NCBI GenBank assembly: GCA_001414345.1
Contig: LLCB01000019.1
Span: 62,001 to 126,000 of the forward strand
From: Hymenoscyphus infarciens
Lineage: Eukaryota > Ascomycota > Leotiomycetes > Helotiales > Helotiaceae
Reading direction: 5' to 3'
DNA length: 64,000 nt
The notes beneath the pieces are model-generated. The model was given only the letters and a program-made list of their open reading frames with translations, was not told the DNA's origin and did not search any database. A program made the translations under genes and the position numbers. Below, in pieces: positions 35,880 through 48,505 of this stretch (the stretch's first letter is position 1; every line of letters starts with the position of its first letter).

Positions 35880-38800
35880 TTAATATATAATACTTTTTAG
35901 TATTAAATAAGCGATTTTTTAGAATTAACAAAGTAGCTCTAAAAGTCTTAAAATATAGTTAAACGACTATTAGATAGTCTAAAAAGAGATTAAAATACTC
36001 TATAATTATATTAAGTAAGTATAGTAGTAGTAGAGAAGAGAAGAGAGGCTTATAAAGAGCCTCTATTCTCTCTCTTAGAGTACTAATAACTAATAATAGT
36101 AGAGTAGTAAATAAGAAAGAGTGAAATAAGAGAGATTAGAAGAGAGTATTAGAATATATAGATATAATAAAGTAGAACCTAATATAGATAATACTTAACT
36201 TAGTAATAGAGGAAAGAAATATTAAAGCTATTATTAAAATAGTAGAAAAGGTACTTAAGTATAGAAGAATAAGAAAGAGAGAGAATAAAATAATTATATA
36301 TAGAATTCTATAAGAAGAACTTACTATTATAGTTAAGAAGATAAGAAGAATAAAGAAGTATAGTCTAATATAAGTAGAGAGAGCTAGAGTAGAAGGACTA
36401 TAAAAAAGAGCGAGAACTATACTATAAAGGGAATATATAGTACTAAGTAAGTATATAAGAGAGATTATAGCTAAAGCTATAGAAATAGATAAAGAGAAAG
36501 ATAAGCAATTACTAAAAGAGGAAATTAGTATTATAAATATAAGCGAATATAAAGTAAGAGTAATAGTAGCTAGGAAGCTTTAAAGTAAGGATATTATTAT
36601 ATAGTTTAAAGAGGAGAAATAGATAGTATATATATAAGATAATAGCTAGGTAAAGAAAGTATTTAAATAAGAAGTAGTAGTAGTAGTAAGAACGTTTATA
36701 GTACTTATAAAGAGAGTCTTAGTAAATATACTTAAAAAGAGAATAATAGAAACTATATAGAGTATATTATAAGCTTCTAGTATAAGAATACTAAAGATTA
36801 TATAATAAGAGAATAGATAAAAGAAGTATTAGAAATAAGAAGAGCTAGCTTTCTAGAACTATATTTTAGAAGTAGTAATAATTAAAGAAGTAAGATAACT
36901 ATACTTAAAAAGTATACTCTAAAAGGCTTAGTACTTTATATATAAAAGATATATAGTAAGAGTAGTAGTAAAAAGGTACTATAAATACTAAGTATAAAGC
37001 TACTTAGTACGCTTTTATAAATAAGCTAAGAAATATATCTAGTATACTTATAAGAGATATAAAAGAAGAGAAGAGGAATACCTTAGTAAGAAGAATCTAA
37101 AAGAGTACTTAGTAAAGTATAAGAACTATAGTAGAAGATACTTAGTATTTACCTTTAAATACTTAATAAGAGAATAGTATTATAAGTAAGTAAAGGAGAG
37201 GTATCTAGATAGACCTACTATGTTTATAAGCTTATAAAGAACCTTATCTAAGGTAAGAGTAGTGCTACTATACTTGTTTACTTTTAGCTTAAAGAAAGGT
37301 ATATAGAACTTAAAAAAGAGACTAAGATAAGAATCTATACTAGAGAGGCTAAGAGATATAGGTAAAGTAGGACTTATAAATAAGAGCGATCTTACTTAGT
37401 TTTTTAAGAGACTAAGGGCTCTTTAAACATAGTAAGAGAGCTAGCTAATAAAATAGAAGTAAGCTAAACTATTATAGAATAGTACTAAATATAATAGTAC
37501 TATACTAGAATATAAGAAAGATATTAGAAGTACTTAATATAGCTCTAAACTATAAGAAAGAATATAATATACTAGTAATCTAATAGCTAGTATAGAATAG
37601 TATAAGAGACTTCTTAAGCTACTTATTAAACTCGAGATATAATATAATATAGTTAGATAGAGTAGTAGTACTCTTTATATATAACTTATAAATAAAGTAA
37701 ATACTAATTAAAAATATATTCTATTATATAAGACTATAGAGAGTGCTTATTATAAATAATCTTAATATATACTATTCTCTTTAAAATATATATAAGAAGT
37801 ATAACTGAAACGTTAATCTTACTTTTAAGCTTATAATATAGTAGTTATTAAAGAGAGATATATCTTATAATAAGGTTATCTAGAGAAGACGAGGCTTTTA
37901 AAACTCTATAATTAATCTAGCTTTCTTAATAGAGAATAAAGTAACCTACTAAGGCCTTCTAAACTTATTAGACTTAGACTATACTATCTAACTTCTAATA
38001 ATAGTAGCTAGATTAAGAGAAGAGGTGTCTTAAATACTTAGCTTTAGCTAAAAGCTAATAGACGAGATTCTAGTAAAAGCAAAGGCCTCTTACCTAGAAG
38101 TACTAGTAATCTAGAATATATAAGAACTTAAAGAAGTTATAGAAAAACTTATAAAGAAACTCTAATAAATAGCTTAGGTCTTAATACTACTTTAGAAGCT
38201 AAGTAAGAGAAGAGTATAACTATAGTAGAGTAAAGAAGTTAAAGAGATATTAAATATAGTAAAGTAGTATAAGAGAGTATAAAGAGAGCTTTATATAGAG
38301 AGCTTTAAATAATAGCTTAATAACGCTCTTTAAAAGCTATAAACTACTAATAAGAAGACAAAAATAAAGAGCTAGAGAGAGACGTTTATAGAGATAGTAA
38401 AAGATAATAGAAAGCTCTAAATACTTAAGATATAGACTTACTTAAAAGGATATATAAAACCTAAAGCCCTAGTACTACTAACTCTTACTTTAGTTAATAG
38501 AACTAGAGAAGAGACTTATAAAGATAAAGTTTATATCTTAGTAAAGAAGTTCTTTCTAAAGTCTATAGTAGACTATTTAAGTATCTTAGATAGAGAATAG
38601 AGCTCTAAAAGCTTCTTATAAGAATACTAAGTAAGCTAGTATATAACTAAGAAGTATATTAAAATAGTTATAAGATTAGTACTATAGAAGGTACCTAGTT
38701 TTAATATACTTATAAATAGCTTCTTTAAAGTATATAATAAGCTACTTAGAGAGGTGCTTATAGTAATAGTAAAAGTATGCTTCTACTTATACTACTTCTT

Positions 38801-41010
38801 ATCCTAGTTCTACTATATAAAAGTAGTAGTTTTTAAGAAACTAAGTAAGATAATAAAGGAATAGAGTAAAGTAGAGGCTTATAAGCTAATAGTACTATTC
38901 TTAACTATTAGAAAGATCTTAGAAAAGATTATAATATAGAGGCTTACCTAGCTTATAAAGGAAATAGTAATACTCTTAGAGATATAAATAAGTAACTAAA
39001 AACATTAGAATATAGAACTAGTAATTAGAATAGTAATAGAGAGAGTATATATAATATAAGAGAATAAGAGCTATATATCTCTAACTTAACTAGATATAAT
39101 AAAAGTATTTAATAAAGTAGACTATATATAGCTACTCTATATCTTAAGAGTAAAGAGAGTACTAGAATAAGTAGTAATATAGATAAAAAGCTTTCTCTTA
39201 AGATAAAAAGCTATACTATTTTTTAATAAATAATATATAGATAAGAAGGACCTAGGTTAAGAAGTATTATAAGGTTTAGTACTATCTATAATACTATTTA
39301 TCCTCTTTATTTTAATACTATATAATAACTTAGTAAGAATAGATAAGCTTATTATAGTAGGTTTTATAGATAATATAAACCTACTTATAATATTAAAGAG
39401 TATATAAGTAAACTATAAGAGACTTAAAGTAGCTTAAAGAGTATATAATAAGTAAGTAATTAAGTAAGAGATAGCTTTTAGCCTAGAAAAGATAATACTT
39501 ATATACTTTATAAGAACGTAAGCTTTATAAAGAGAGACTACTTAGTTTATAAAAATAAGACTTATACTAGTAGAGTATATAAGATTCCTAGGAATAGAGC
39601 TTAATAAGAAGCTAAACTAAAAGATATACTAAGAATAAGTATAAAAAAAGCTAACTACGTAGACCTACGTACTTATAAAGCTTACTAGAAAGATATAGAG
39701 AGTAGACTACTATTAAGTAAGGTAAATATATATAGTAGTAATAAGAAGTATAATAGCCTATAAAGTCTTCGCCTAGTACTATATTATACTTAAGTAAAGA
39801 AATATAAAAAGAATTATAAAAAGCTTCCTTATATAGTAATTAAAGTACCTTTAAGTAGTAATAGAGATATATAAAGCTACTCTTACTTAGAGTCTAGAAG
39901 TAAAAGCTAACTATACTCTAGTTAATTTATATCTTAATCTTAGAGTAGCTACTTTTAAAAGGAAGTTCTAAATATCTAAACTAGAGAAGCTAATCTAAAA
40001 CACTTATAAATATATAACTATATAACTAAAAAAGAGGAAAAGATAATTATCAAAGGCTAGAAAATAAAGACTATACTTATAGAGAGTAAAGTAAGAGTAG
40101 AAGAAGAAGTAAGAAAAAGAAAGCTTTAAATATAATATAATACTTATAAAGTAGAAAGAGTATTTTAAAGTATAAAGAAGAAGAGCTTAAAAAAAGAACT
40201 TAATATAATATATAAAAGTATTAAATAAAGTAGACTTAGATAGCTAAGAGCTATAAAAGGTCTATAAAAGGCTTATTAAAGTAAAAAGCGTACTACTTAT
40301 TTAAGTATAAATAAAAGTAATAAAGCTTAATACTTTCCTCTTCTTAAGAAGAGTACTAAACTAGCTAATACTATAATATATATATATATAAAAAATAGAA
40401 AGACTATAAAATACCTTATACTATTCTACTAAGATATTCTATAAGAAAGAGATATATTAGTAAAAACTTTTAAGAAGCGAATTAATAACCTTTAAAAGCT
40501 AAGAAAAGTACTAATAAATTAAAAGCTAGTACCTAGAATAGCTACTTAGCTACTTAAGCTAAGAAGACTCTAAGAATATAGACTTATATTAAAGCTCTTA
40601 AAAGAGAAGAAGAAAGAGAGTAAGAAAGAGATAAAAGAAAGAGAGAATAAGAAAGAGGCTACTAAAGCTTACTAAAGAGTAAGACCTTAGCTTTAATAAT
40701 TTTAAAAAGTACTTAAGAAGTACTAAGATAGTAAGTATACTTATTTATACTCTTATATTACTAATATATACTTTAGTAGTTAAGCACTTTTATTAACCTA
40801 TTATCTTTCTTATTACTATTATTAAAAAGAGAAGCTCTAAATAGATAGTAGAAGAATATAATAAAAGAAGTATTAGATACTTAAGAAAAGGCTTAAGTAT
40901 AACGAAGAACGAAGCTATAAGGCTCTATAAACTAGACTAGAAGATATACTACTTACTTTTAGAGCCTAGCTTATAACCTACGTAGCGTAAGAATAATAAT
41001 AATAATAATA
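35880..41010 (+). mobile_element. Tad1-like LINE, RIPed copy 2 (longest)
   Basis: This is the fuller copy of the family seen at 17593-22000: a 5' region with ORF1-like sequence (about 36000-37400), an endonuclease-like region, reverse transcriptase (about 38300-39500, with the catalytic box at 39362-39382 reading FIDN in place of FIDD), a C-terminal region and the 3' tail gtaag(AAT)n at 40987-41010. All frames carry many TAA/TAG stops. The shared order of domains and simple-repeat tail argue for a non-LTR element rather than an LTR element. Confidence 0.7.
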
Positions 41011-41487
41011 CTTTTTAGTTCTCTTAGTTACGTTTCTATAAATACTATTAAAAGCTAATTATCTACGTAACTCTTTAAATACTAATAAAGCTTAAAAGAC
41101 GACGTAGTTATACTAATATTAGACGAATTATATAGCTTTTAGAAGAGTTAGTTATAACGTTATAACCTAGCTCTTCTAAGGCTTAGACTCGTCTCTTTTT
41201 ATATATCTATAGTCTAGAATACTATACTTAATAAAGCCTTATACGCGTAACTTGTATTATTAATTAGAACTACTTAACTAACCTATATCTATTTATAGTC
41301 TAGAGGCTTATAAACTTACTACTTCTTTCTACTACTATTTCTAAATAAGAAGTTATTAATACTCTAGTAGTTATTAAAGTTCTTAGATAGTAGATTAAGT
41401 AAGAATTAGCTTTATTACTCTAGGCTTTTTATTAATAACTAGATAATATAATTAAGATTATTAGCTACTATTATATAGAGAGAATTT
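41011..41487. repeat. RIPed DNA after the LINE tail
   Basis: This is AT-rich sequence without coding frames. A GACGAATTATATAGCTTTTAGAAGAG...CTCTTCTAAGGCTTAGACTCGTC inverted pair lies at about 41117-41190. I recognise no element. Confidence 0.4.
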
Positions 41488-41765
41488 AAACCGAGTTTTA
41501 TTAAATCCTCTATCTCTTTTGACTAAATCGCCTAATCTAACTAAATTAGAACGTTTTCTAGTTATAAACACTACTAAAGTATAAAATTATATATTACTAA
41601 CTCTAATCTCTAATAATAACTAACTCTAATCTCAAAAACCAGGTTATTATCTCTTAGAATAGAGAATTAGTATTATACGCACGTAATAAGAGTGCCTAAT
41701 CGGGTTAGAGTTAGGCGATTTAGTCAAAAGAGTCAGAGGATTTAGCTAAAGCCTTTAAACCGCGT
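41488..41765. mobile_element. MITE-like element with about 60-bp inverted ends
   Basis: The left end (41488-41550) and the reverse complement of the right end (about 41697-41765) share AAATCCTCT and TCTTTTGACTAAATCGCCTAA with few differences. The interior is about 150 bp and non-coding, with a short direct repeat (CTAACTCTAATCTC). Length and structure fit a MITE; no target duplication was found. It lies on the border where normal composition resumes. Confidence 0.6.
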
Positions 41766-42136
41766 TATCCGCGTGCGAGTGGCATCTAGTTTTCGATGCT
41801 AACTAACCCCTACGCCTATCCAGGACGAGTCTCTATTTGACCAAAATGAAGATGAAGAAGTCGCGTTCTTCTATTGGCCGAGAGTTCTATTCACGGCGCA
41901 GCAAGCTCCTTCTGTTGCAAGATTCGAGCAAGATCTTTTGCTCCTTTATTCATACTGAGCTTTCACCTTACGCAAGACATCAGACATCTTCTACAACACA
42001 GTAGGAACTCCACCATTTTCTCACAAACCAGCCCTTGCCGCATCTCAAAACGACACCTTCGACTTCCGAATCAGGAATTGACTAGACATGTACGATTCAC
42101 TGTCCTTTTTCACTACAATTACTAAACTTCTCTAGC

Positions 42137-42322
42137 ATGTGCGCTCGTACCATCGTAACCTATATCTACACTTGCGGCCATCGTGTTGAGGAGCGCCGTA
42201 GTCAAGACTGCGGAAACCTCAACAGCCCAGAATGCAAGGCACAGCGTGAGAGTCCTCAATATCTAGGGTCTACTCGAAAGAGAGAAAAGTGCCCTGATTG
42301 CGTACGTCTCCATGCCTCTTAA
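42137..42322 (+). CDS. 61-aa Cys-rich CGH...CPDC protein
   Basis: A single short frame starts at ATG 42137 and stops at 42320-42322. It contains YTCGHRVEE, further single Cys residues (DCGN, PEC) and ends with KREKCPDC. This CGH / C / C / CPxC pattern is widespread in small fungal proteins of unknown function and looks like a metal-binding arrangement. There is no signal peptide or membrane segment. The preceding pyrimidine-rich 41990-42136 probably is its leader; the open frame there is low-complexity and not a gene. I chose this start because it is immediately followed by the conserved region. Confidence 0.6.
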   Translation: MCARTIVTYIYTCGHRVEERRSQDCGNLNSPECKAQRESPQYLGSTRKREKCPDCVRLHAS

Positions 42323-42551
42323 TGCTCATCTGCACTCTGCTGATATATTACCAGGTTTAGTTGAGATGATACTATAAGAAGCCGGGCGGTTCAGGGCTGT
42401 CTTCAGATAATATAGTATGCAACTTGTAGCCTTTTCACCTATCCTTGAGCTTGAAGTTTGTAGTTCATAGGCGGAGGGGTGTAGTTGGATATAAGATGAT
42501 AAGTCGATAGTCAAATACCAGCTGTAGTTCGAACATCAATTTGATTTTTTC

Positions 42552-43458
42552 TTAAGAATAAGATGCTTTGAATTCTAGATAGGACTTGTCTGAGATATTT
42601 TGGAGGCATTGAAGACGTATTAAAACATCTTCCGCAGTGGATATCTTCTTTTCCCAGCAATCAAGAATGATCTCCCCGGCCACGATGTTTTTGGTTTCTG
42701 GGAAAATCTCCCGCCTAAGGAGATTCTCAAAGTTCGCTCCGTAAGCCACGATACTTTCAGAGCTTTTGAATACAGATGGACCATGTGGTCGATGTCCCGT
42801 CATGATGGAGTACATGATAGAGCCCAGCCCGAAGACTTCCATGGATTCACTCACGCTGAACACGTCCTCGTCTCGCGGATCGAAGAAGCCGAAATCCGGA
42901 AGACCGCCGCCATCCAGTTCACCACATGTTGAGCCGCCAAAATCGCAGATGCGGATGTTTAAATCTTCATCTACAAGAAGATTGTCAGGGCGTAAGTCGC
43001 AATGACGGACTCCTAGTTTATGGCAGTATGACAAACCTTCCGCGGCATTTTCACACCACAGAAGCTTTTGTTTGTCGTCGGTTATATGGCCGTAGGTGTT
43101 TAGATATTGCTGCAGGTCCCCATTGCCAGCTTCTTCAAAAAGAAGGTCCCTCGCAGGTTTCGATGGGTCGAGAAGCCCTAAATACCTGGTAATATCAGTT
43201 TCAAGCTAGATGAGGAGATGATGGAGGGCCTAGCTCGTACCGCACAATGTTTCTATGTTCCCCTAGTATCTCGAGAATCTGTATTTCGTTGGAGAACTTT
43301 TTCTGCATTTCCCCAGACTCGCTGGATTCCCAATAACATGCCACAGGAGCTTTGATGACCACTTTTGACCGAGTTGGATGCCGCCAAATGTTTGCCGTAG
43401 TTCCACACGCTAGGAGAGTATCGACATTGGGGGGTCGGTATTGGGTTGCGGAATACAT
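42552..43458 (-). CDS. Small protein kinase (kinase-domain only)
   Basis: Exons 43458-43241 and 43185-42552 join across a 55-nt intron (donor gtacga, acceptor ccag) to 852 nt, 283 aa. Landmarks are VVIKAP with the ATP-binding Lys36, a C-helix Glu58, the catalytic loop HCDLRPDN (His134, Asp136), DFGG (Asp154) and an F-helix segment FGLGSIMYSIMTG. The glycine loop is weak (CGTTANIW), HRD reads HCD, and the usual F-helix Asp is Glu. It should phosphorylate Ser/Thr in the cytosol, but the odd loop may mean low activity. Such short single-domain kinases are numerous in Leotiomycetes. I chose ATG 43458 as the first in-frame Met. RIPed DNA begins about 300 bp upstream. Confidence 0.8.
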
Positions 43459-43890
43459 GGTTTGGCTGAAGTTAGATAAGGAGGTTTCCGGGAGGAGGTT
43501 CTCCACAAGTCAGGCCCAAACCCGTTTATTGGTTTACATAAGCCACCCTTAAATTTCAGGAACCAAGCACTAACTTTAGTAAACAGCCGACCCACGAACA
43601 TTAGAAAGGAAGATTGCTCGACATAAAACAGTCGCAAAAATAAAAGTAAAATATGAGTAGATGCGTAGGATACTAATTTATAATAAGACAGCTTTAGGAT
43701 TGTTGTTATGTTATGTGCGTTGATCTGTTCACGTAGAGACATAATATCCACCGCGAGCTATCTTCGTAAGGTGATAAAAATGGGATCGATTATTTGGGCC
43801 ACGACTTAGCATAACTTATGACGCACACCCTTATGAATTAGTACGGTCGCCAGCACAACACTACAGGTCAATAAGCTGTGCACACCAAAG
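43459..43890. other. Upstream region of the kinase gene
   Basis: About 430 bp of normal composition with no supported gene. Overlapping short frames on both strands are not convincing. It should contain the kinase promoter. Confidence 0.4.
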
Positions 43891-46449
43891 TTAGACTTTA
43901 TTTATTAGAAGGCAGTATATAACTTAATCTTATTATAACTCTTATAAACCACAACACTTTCTAAATTTAAAAGAAGGTATATAATTACAATCTATATTAT
44001 TTAAAAGTATAGTATATTAAATAATAAATACGAAAAGGGGTTATATAAGGAAGTTGTAATAAGCGCCTTACAAAGTTATAGCTACACACTTAGTAGAAGG
44101 CGATAAGCGAAACCTGCCGTAGCCTAGCTCCACTATCCTTCGTGGCCTAAATAATCGTACCCATAAAAATAGTTGCCGCTCTCGAGCCGCCTTAGCGCAC
44201 TTATTACCTACGACGTCTTATCTAGCTCTATATATTTATATATAAATATACACTTAGTAGTAGTTAAAATATTATATATAATAGTTATAAGAGTTAATAA
44301 AAATACTAGTGTATAAATATATTAGCTATTCTAATAAAGTAATTATATAATTCTCTTTTTTCTATTAAATAATAAAGTAGTATAAAATATCTTCTTAAAA
44401 TTATTAGATCTAAGTATATATATAGATTAGAGTAGCTAGTATATATAATAACGCTTTTTTATAACTTAGTTAAGTTAGTAGATAAAAGCTAATTTTTCTA
44501 ATTAAAAAAGCTATTAGAGTTAAAATTGAAATTATTATTATTACTAGATATTTTAGAGATATTAGTTAAACTTCTAACTATATCTTTATTTATAATACTA
44601 TCTATCTAGTATTATTATAGTTCTAATCTTAGTTTTCTAAAAAAGTAACTATAAAACTATTAAATATAAAAAACTTTTATTTTTCTTAGATTTAATAAAT
44701 CTAGAAAATAGAATTTTTACTACTTTCTTACTAATATAAGAATCTTCTAAGTTCTTTATAAATATAAACTACTAATTATAACACTTATATTATATTACTT
44801 TAGTAGACTAAGTAATAAATAGTAATTAAATAAATTATAAAACTATATAAAGATTTTTATTATATATTAGATATCTATAAAAAAGAAGTTAAAAAATATA
44901 AAAGAGATAATTTCAAATAATATACTAGTATTAATATTTTTAGATTTTAGCTTTACTAGAATATTTTACTAGTTAATTATTTTTTTAAAAACTATTAAGT
45001 AAATTACTTATTATTATTTACTACTAGTTAATATAGTTTATTATATATTTTTAAGTTAAAAACGCTCTAAGAAGTCTTATATTTAAAAGTAAAAACTCTA
45101 CTTTATATAGAGAGAAATAGAGTTATATACTAATATCTTATTTCTTATAATATATCTCTTAGATCTAAGAAAGAGATAGCTTTCTAGACTTATAAATAAT
45201 AGACTAGATTATAAAAGAACCTCTTAACTATATCGCTCTCTATTTCTACTTTAGAGGATTCTACGAAGCGCTTATTAACTTCTAAAAAGCGATTCTAGAT
45301 AAGTATACTTAAGAGTAAATTCTTACTTATAGATTCTATCTAACTTTCTCTCTTATACTCTAGTATCTAGTAACTCTAGCTCTAGCTCTAGTTTTAATAA
45401 AGATTATAGATAGTATTCGTAAATATAATAGCTCGTAGCTAGTATTATATTTATATATATTAGCTTCGTAGAGTACTAGGCTTCTAGATATTCTATATAT
45501 ATTTAAGTATCTCTTAGAGTAGTAGTAGCTAGCTTATTACTAAGCTTTATACTTAACTATCTACTTATAGTAGAGCTTTATATAAGCTTATTAAAAGTAA
45601 GCTACTAAAAAGAGAAAAGAGATTAATTATCTTAACTAATAACGAAGAGCGTTCTAAATATATAATAATATATTATATAAGTAGAAAAGAAAAGTATATT
45701 ATAAGTATAAACTAAGCTTATAACTATTACGTATTTTTTAATTGAAAAATCCTCTAAGAAGTCTTATATTTAAATATAAAAACTCTATTATATATAGAGA
45801 GAAATAGAGTTACTTATTATAAAAAACTTTTAAGTACTAGTAGAATAGCTTTATACTAGCTATATTAGCTATGCTAGCGTATACTAGCTATACTACTACG
45901 TAGCGCTAAAAGCAGCTACTATTTAGTCTTAGTATACTTAGTACTAAGACTAATCCGCTATCTAATTCTTAATACTAGAGATAATAAGACTAATCTACTA
46001 TCTAATCTATAAAGCTAAGACTAATACGCTCTCTAGGTCTCGGGGCTATACGATTATATAACTAGCTTTCTATCTCTTTAGATACTACCTAGCTCTACGA
46101 AACTATAATAGATTAAAAAATTAAGCGATAAATTAAGCGATTAAGCGAAAGTTTACTTTATAAGATATCTCTTATATAAATAGAGTATATAGATAAGTAA
46201 GTAGAAGATAGATAAGTAAATAAGTAGATAGATAGATTAGAATATATAAATAGTCTAAAAATAATAATTTAAATAATCCTAGCTAGTACTTCTAGTATAT
46301 CTAGTACTTCTAGTATATCTAGTATATCTAGTATTTCTAGTATAAAGTATACTAGCTATTATATATATTATAACTAGTATTCTAATAGTATACTTAAAGC
46401 TTAAGTATACTAAGTATATTAGATATATTAAGTATACTAATATTAAATC
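43891..46449. repeat. AT-rich RIPed block
   Basis: There is no coding frame. A less degraded patch at about 44050-44230 (CCGTAGCCTAGCTCC, GCCGCTCTCGAGCCGCC) interrupts it. Two copies of a segment containing AGTCTTATATTTAAA lie near 45070-45120 and 45755-45815. Simple repeats occur near 46185-46245 (AGATAGATAAGT type) and 46285-46345 (CTAGTAYWT units). No element could be named. Confidence 0.7.
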
Positions 46450-46830
46450 TATAATAGTACGAAATATATACTACTATAGAAGAGGTATATAAGAGTGCGT
46501 TTAGTAGAATAATATACGTAGATACTAGGCTCTAATATAGAAGAAAGGCTAAACTAGTCTTTTCTAACTCTAGGAGAGTAAGTAGCTATATATAAGAGAT
46601 TAGATAATATAAAAGAGGTCTGAAACTAAACAACGATATACGTCGGCTAATATAAAAGCCTAAACTCTACGAAGTACGTCTGAAAGTTTAAATAGACGTA
46701 TAGACGTATTTAATCTTTCTAAATTAGATAATATAAAATAATATTAGCTAAAAGCTAAATATATAGCGAACTCTTATATATAGTAGATACTTCTAGCTAT
46801 TTAGAATAGCTTAGATAATAAGCTATTATA
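46450..46830 (+). repeat. RIPed LTR of the non-autonomous family
   Basis: This aligns end to end with the LTR at 27454, starting TATAATAGTACG and ending TATTATA, with some inserted sequence. No internal region follows, so it is a solo LTR. Flanks (AAATC and TAAAT) do not give a perfect target duplication. Confidence 0.7.
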
Positions 46831-47534
46831 TAAATTAACGTTATATTAAGATTATTAAAATAAAACCTAATACTTCTATAATTAGACTTAAGTACTAAAA
46901 CTTTTATATTAATAAATTATCGATAATTAGCACTTAATATAAATCGATACTTTAATATAATTAGCGCGATTTATAGTTAGTAAAAAAGAGACGATTATTA
47001 ATATATATTCGCTTTCTTAAGCTAGTAGTTCTATATAGTAAATAGAAGTTATATAATATAATTTACTCTTTTTTCTAAAAGCTAGTCTTTTTTATATAAA
47101 TACTATATTAATTAATCTAGATTAATTACTCTAAAAGAGCTAAATATTTACTTATATTATAGTATTATATTAATAAAAAAGTAGATAACTTTGCTTAAAA
47201 TAGAGCTTATAAATTCTATTAGCTATTAGTATAAGTCTACTATTTAGTGATTTTATAATCTAATATATTAATATATATTAATAAATTATATATATCTAAT
47301 TTACTATTAGTTAAGTTCTACTTAATATAATAATCGTTAGAAATACTCTCGATATTTTATTAATAGTATTAGTATTTACTAAGTAAGTCTATTTATAATA
47401 CTTTATATATAAAATTCAGACTACTATACTAGTAAAGTAATAAGAGAGTATAAATAGAAAGTAGAAATAGCTTTATTTTAAGCTTTTAGTATACGAGTTA
47501 TTACTTAGTATATAATTAGTACTATTATAATATT
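46831..47534. repeat. AT-rich RIPed DNA
   Basis: It is CA/TG-depleted and has no coding frame. I cannot assign it to an element. It provides the insertion site of the miniature LTR element that follows. Confidence 0.6.
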
Positions 47535-48505
47535 TGTTATAGAAAAAGAGAGGTCTTATATAACCTCTTTTCTCTATATATATAGCAGAGTTTTTATCTC
47601 TTAAATTCAAGCTCTTTAGAGCGTTTTCAACTCAAAAATATATTATAGTTATAAGCCTGGTTTATATATATAGTATACTTTATACTTATAGTATATTCTT
47701 ATAACTTTATCTTCTACTTATATATTTAATATATTACGACGTATTCGGAACGCTCTCTACTATTAGCTAGTGTAACTAACCTCTCGATACTTACTCTCGA
47801 CGACGAGAGAGCTCTCTTAACTTCGAATATAAGACTCTCTTAATAAGCGTAAATAAGGACTCTTCTAATAAGCGTAGATAGGATTCCTCTATAGAACTCT
47901 CTTAACTTCAAATATAGTGAAAGCTCTATTATAACTATAAGTAGGTATACTTTAATCGGTAGCTTACTCTTAAAGAGCTTATATAAAGCCCTTCGCGGAA
48001 GGTATAAGCCTAGCTATATACAAAGCTAGCTACTACTACTCTTAGAGGTGCCTTTATAAACCAGAAGTCTAGTAGCGCGCTAGCTTACTCTAAGAGGTGC
48101 TTGAAAAATATACTTTGAATTCAGAAGCCTAGTACTCTACGAAGCTAGTAAATATAACGCTAACTACGAGCTACTATATTTTATAAATACTACTTACTAT
48201 TTTTACTAAAAAGCTAGAGCTAATAACGTACTAGAGTATAAGAGAGGAAGTTAGATAGAATCTAGAAGTAGGACTTTACTCTTAAGAATACGTAGGACTT
48301 TATAGTAGAAATAGAAAGCGATATAGTTAAGAGGTTCTTTTGTAATCTAGTTTAGGCTTAGAAAGCTGTCGTTTTCCTAGACCTAAGAGGTATATTACGG
48401 AAAAAGAGAGGTCTTATATAACCCCTTTTCTCTATATATATAGCAGAGTTTTCACCTTCTAAATTCAAGCTTCTTAGAGCGTTTTCAACTCAAAAATACG
48501 TTATA
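47535..48505 (+). mobile_element. Miniature LTR element (TRIM-like)
   Basis: Direct repeats of 113 bp, 47535-47647 and 48393-48505, bound a 745-bp interior. The repeats start TGTTATAG / TATTACGG and end in TTATA, consistent with RIPed TG...CA ends. The 5-bp target duplication ATATT lies at 47530-47534 and 48506-48510. The interior codes for nothing, and a purine run (AAGAGG) directly precedes the right repeat where a polypurine tract belongs. Size and structure fit terminal-repeat retrotransposons in miniature, which need another element's enzymes. The LTRs are unrelated to the 351-bp family. Confidence 0.78.
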
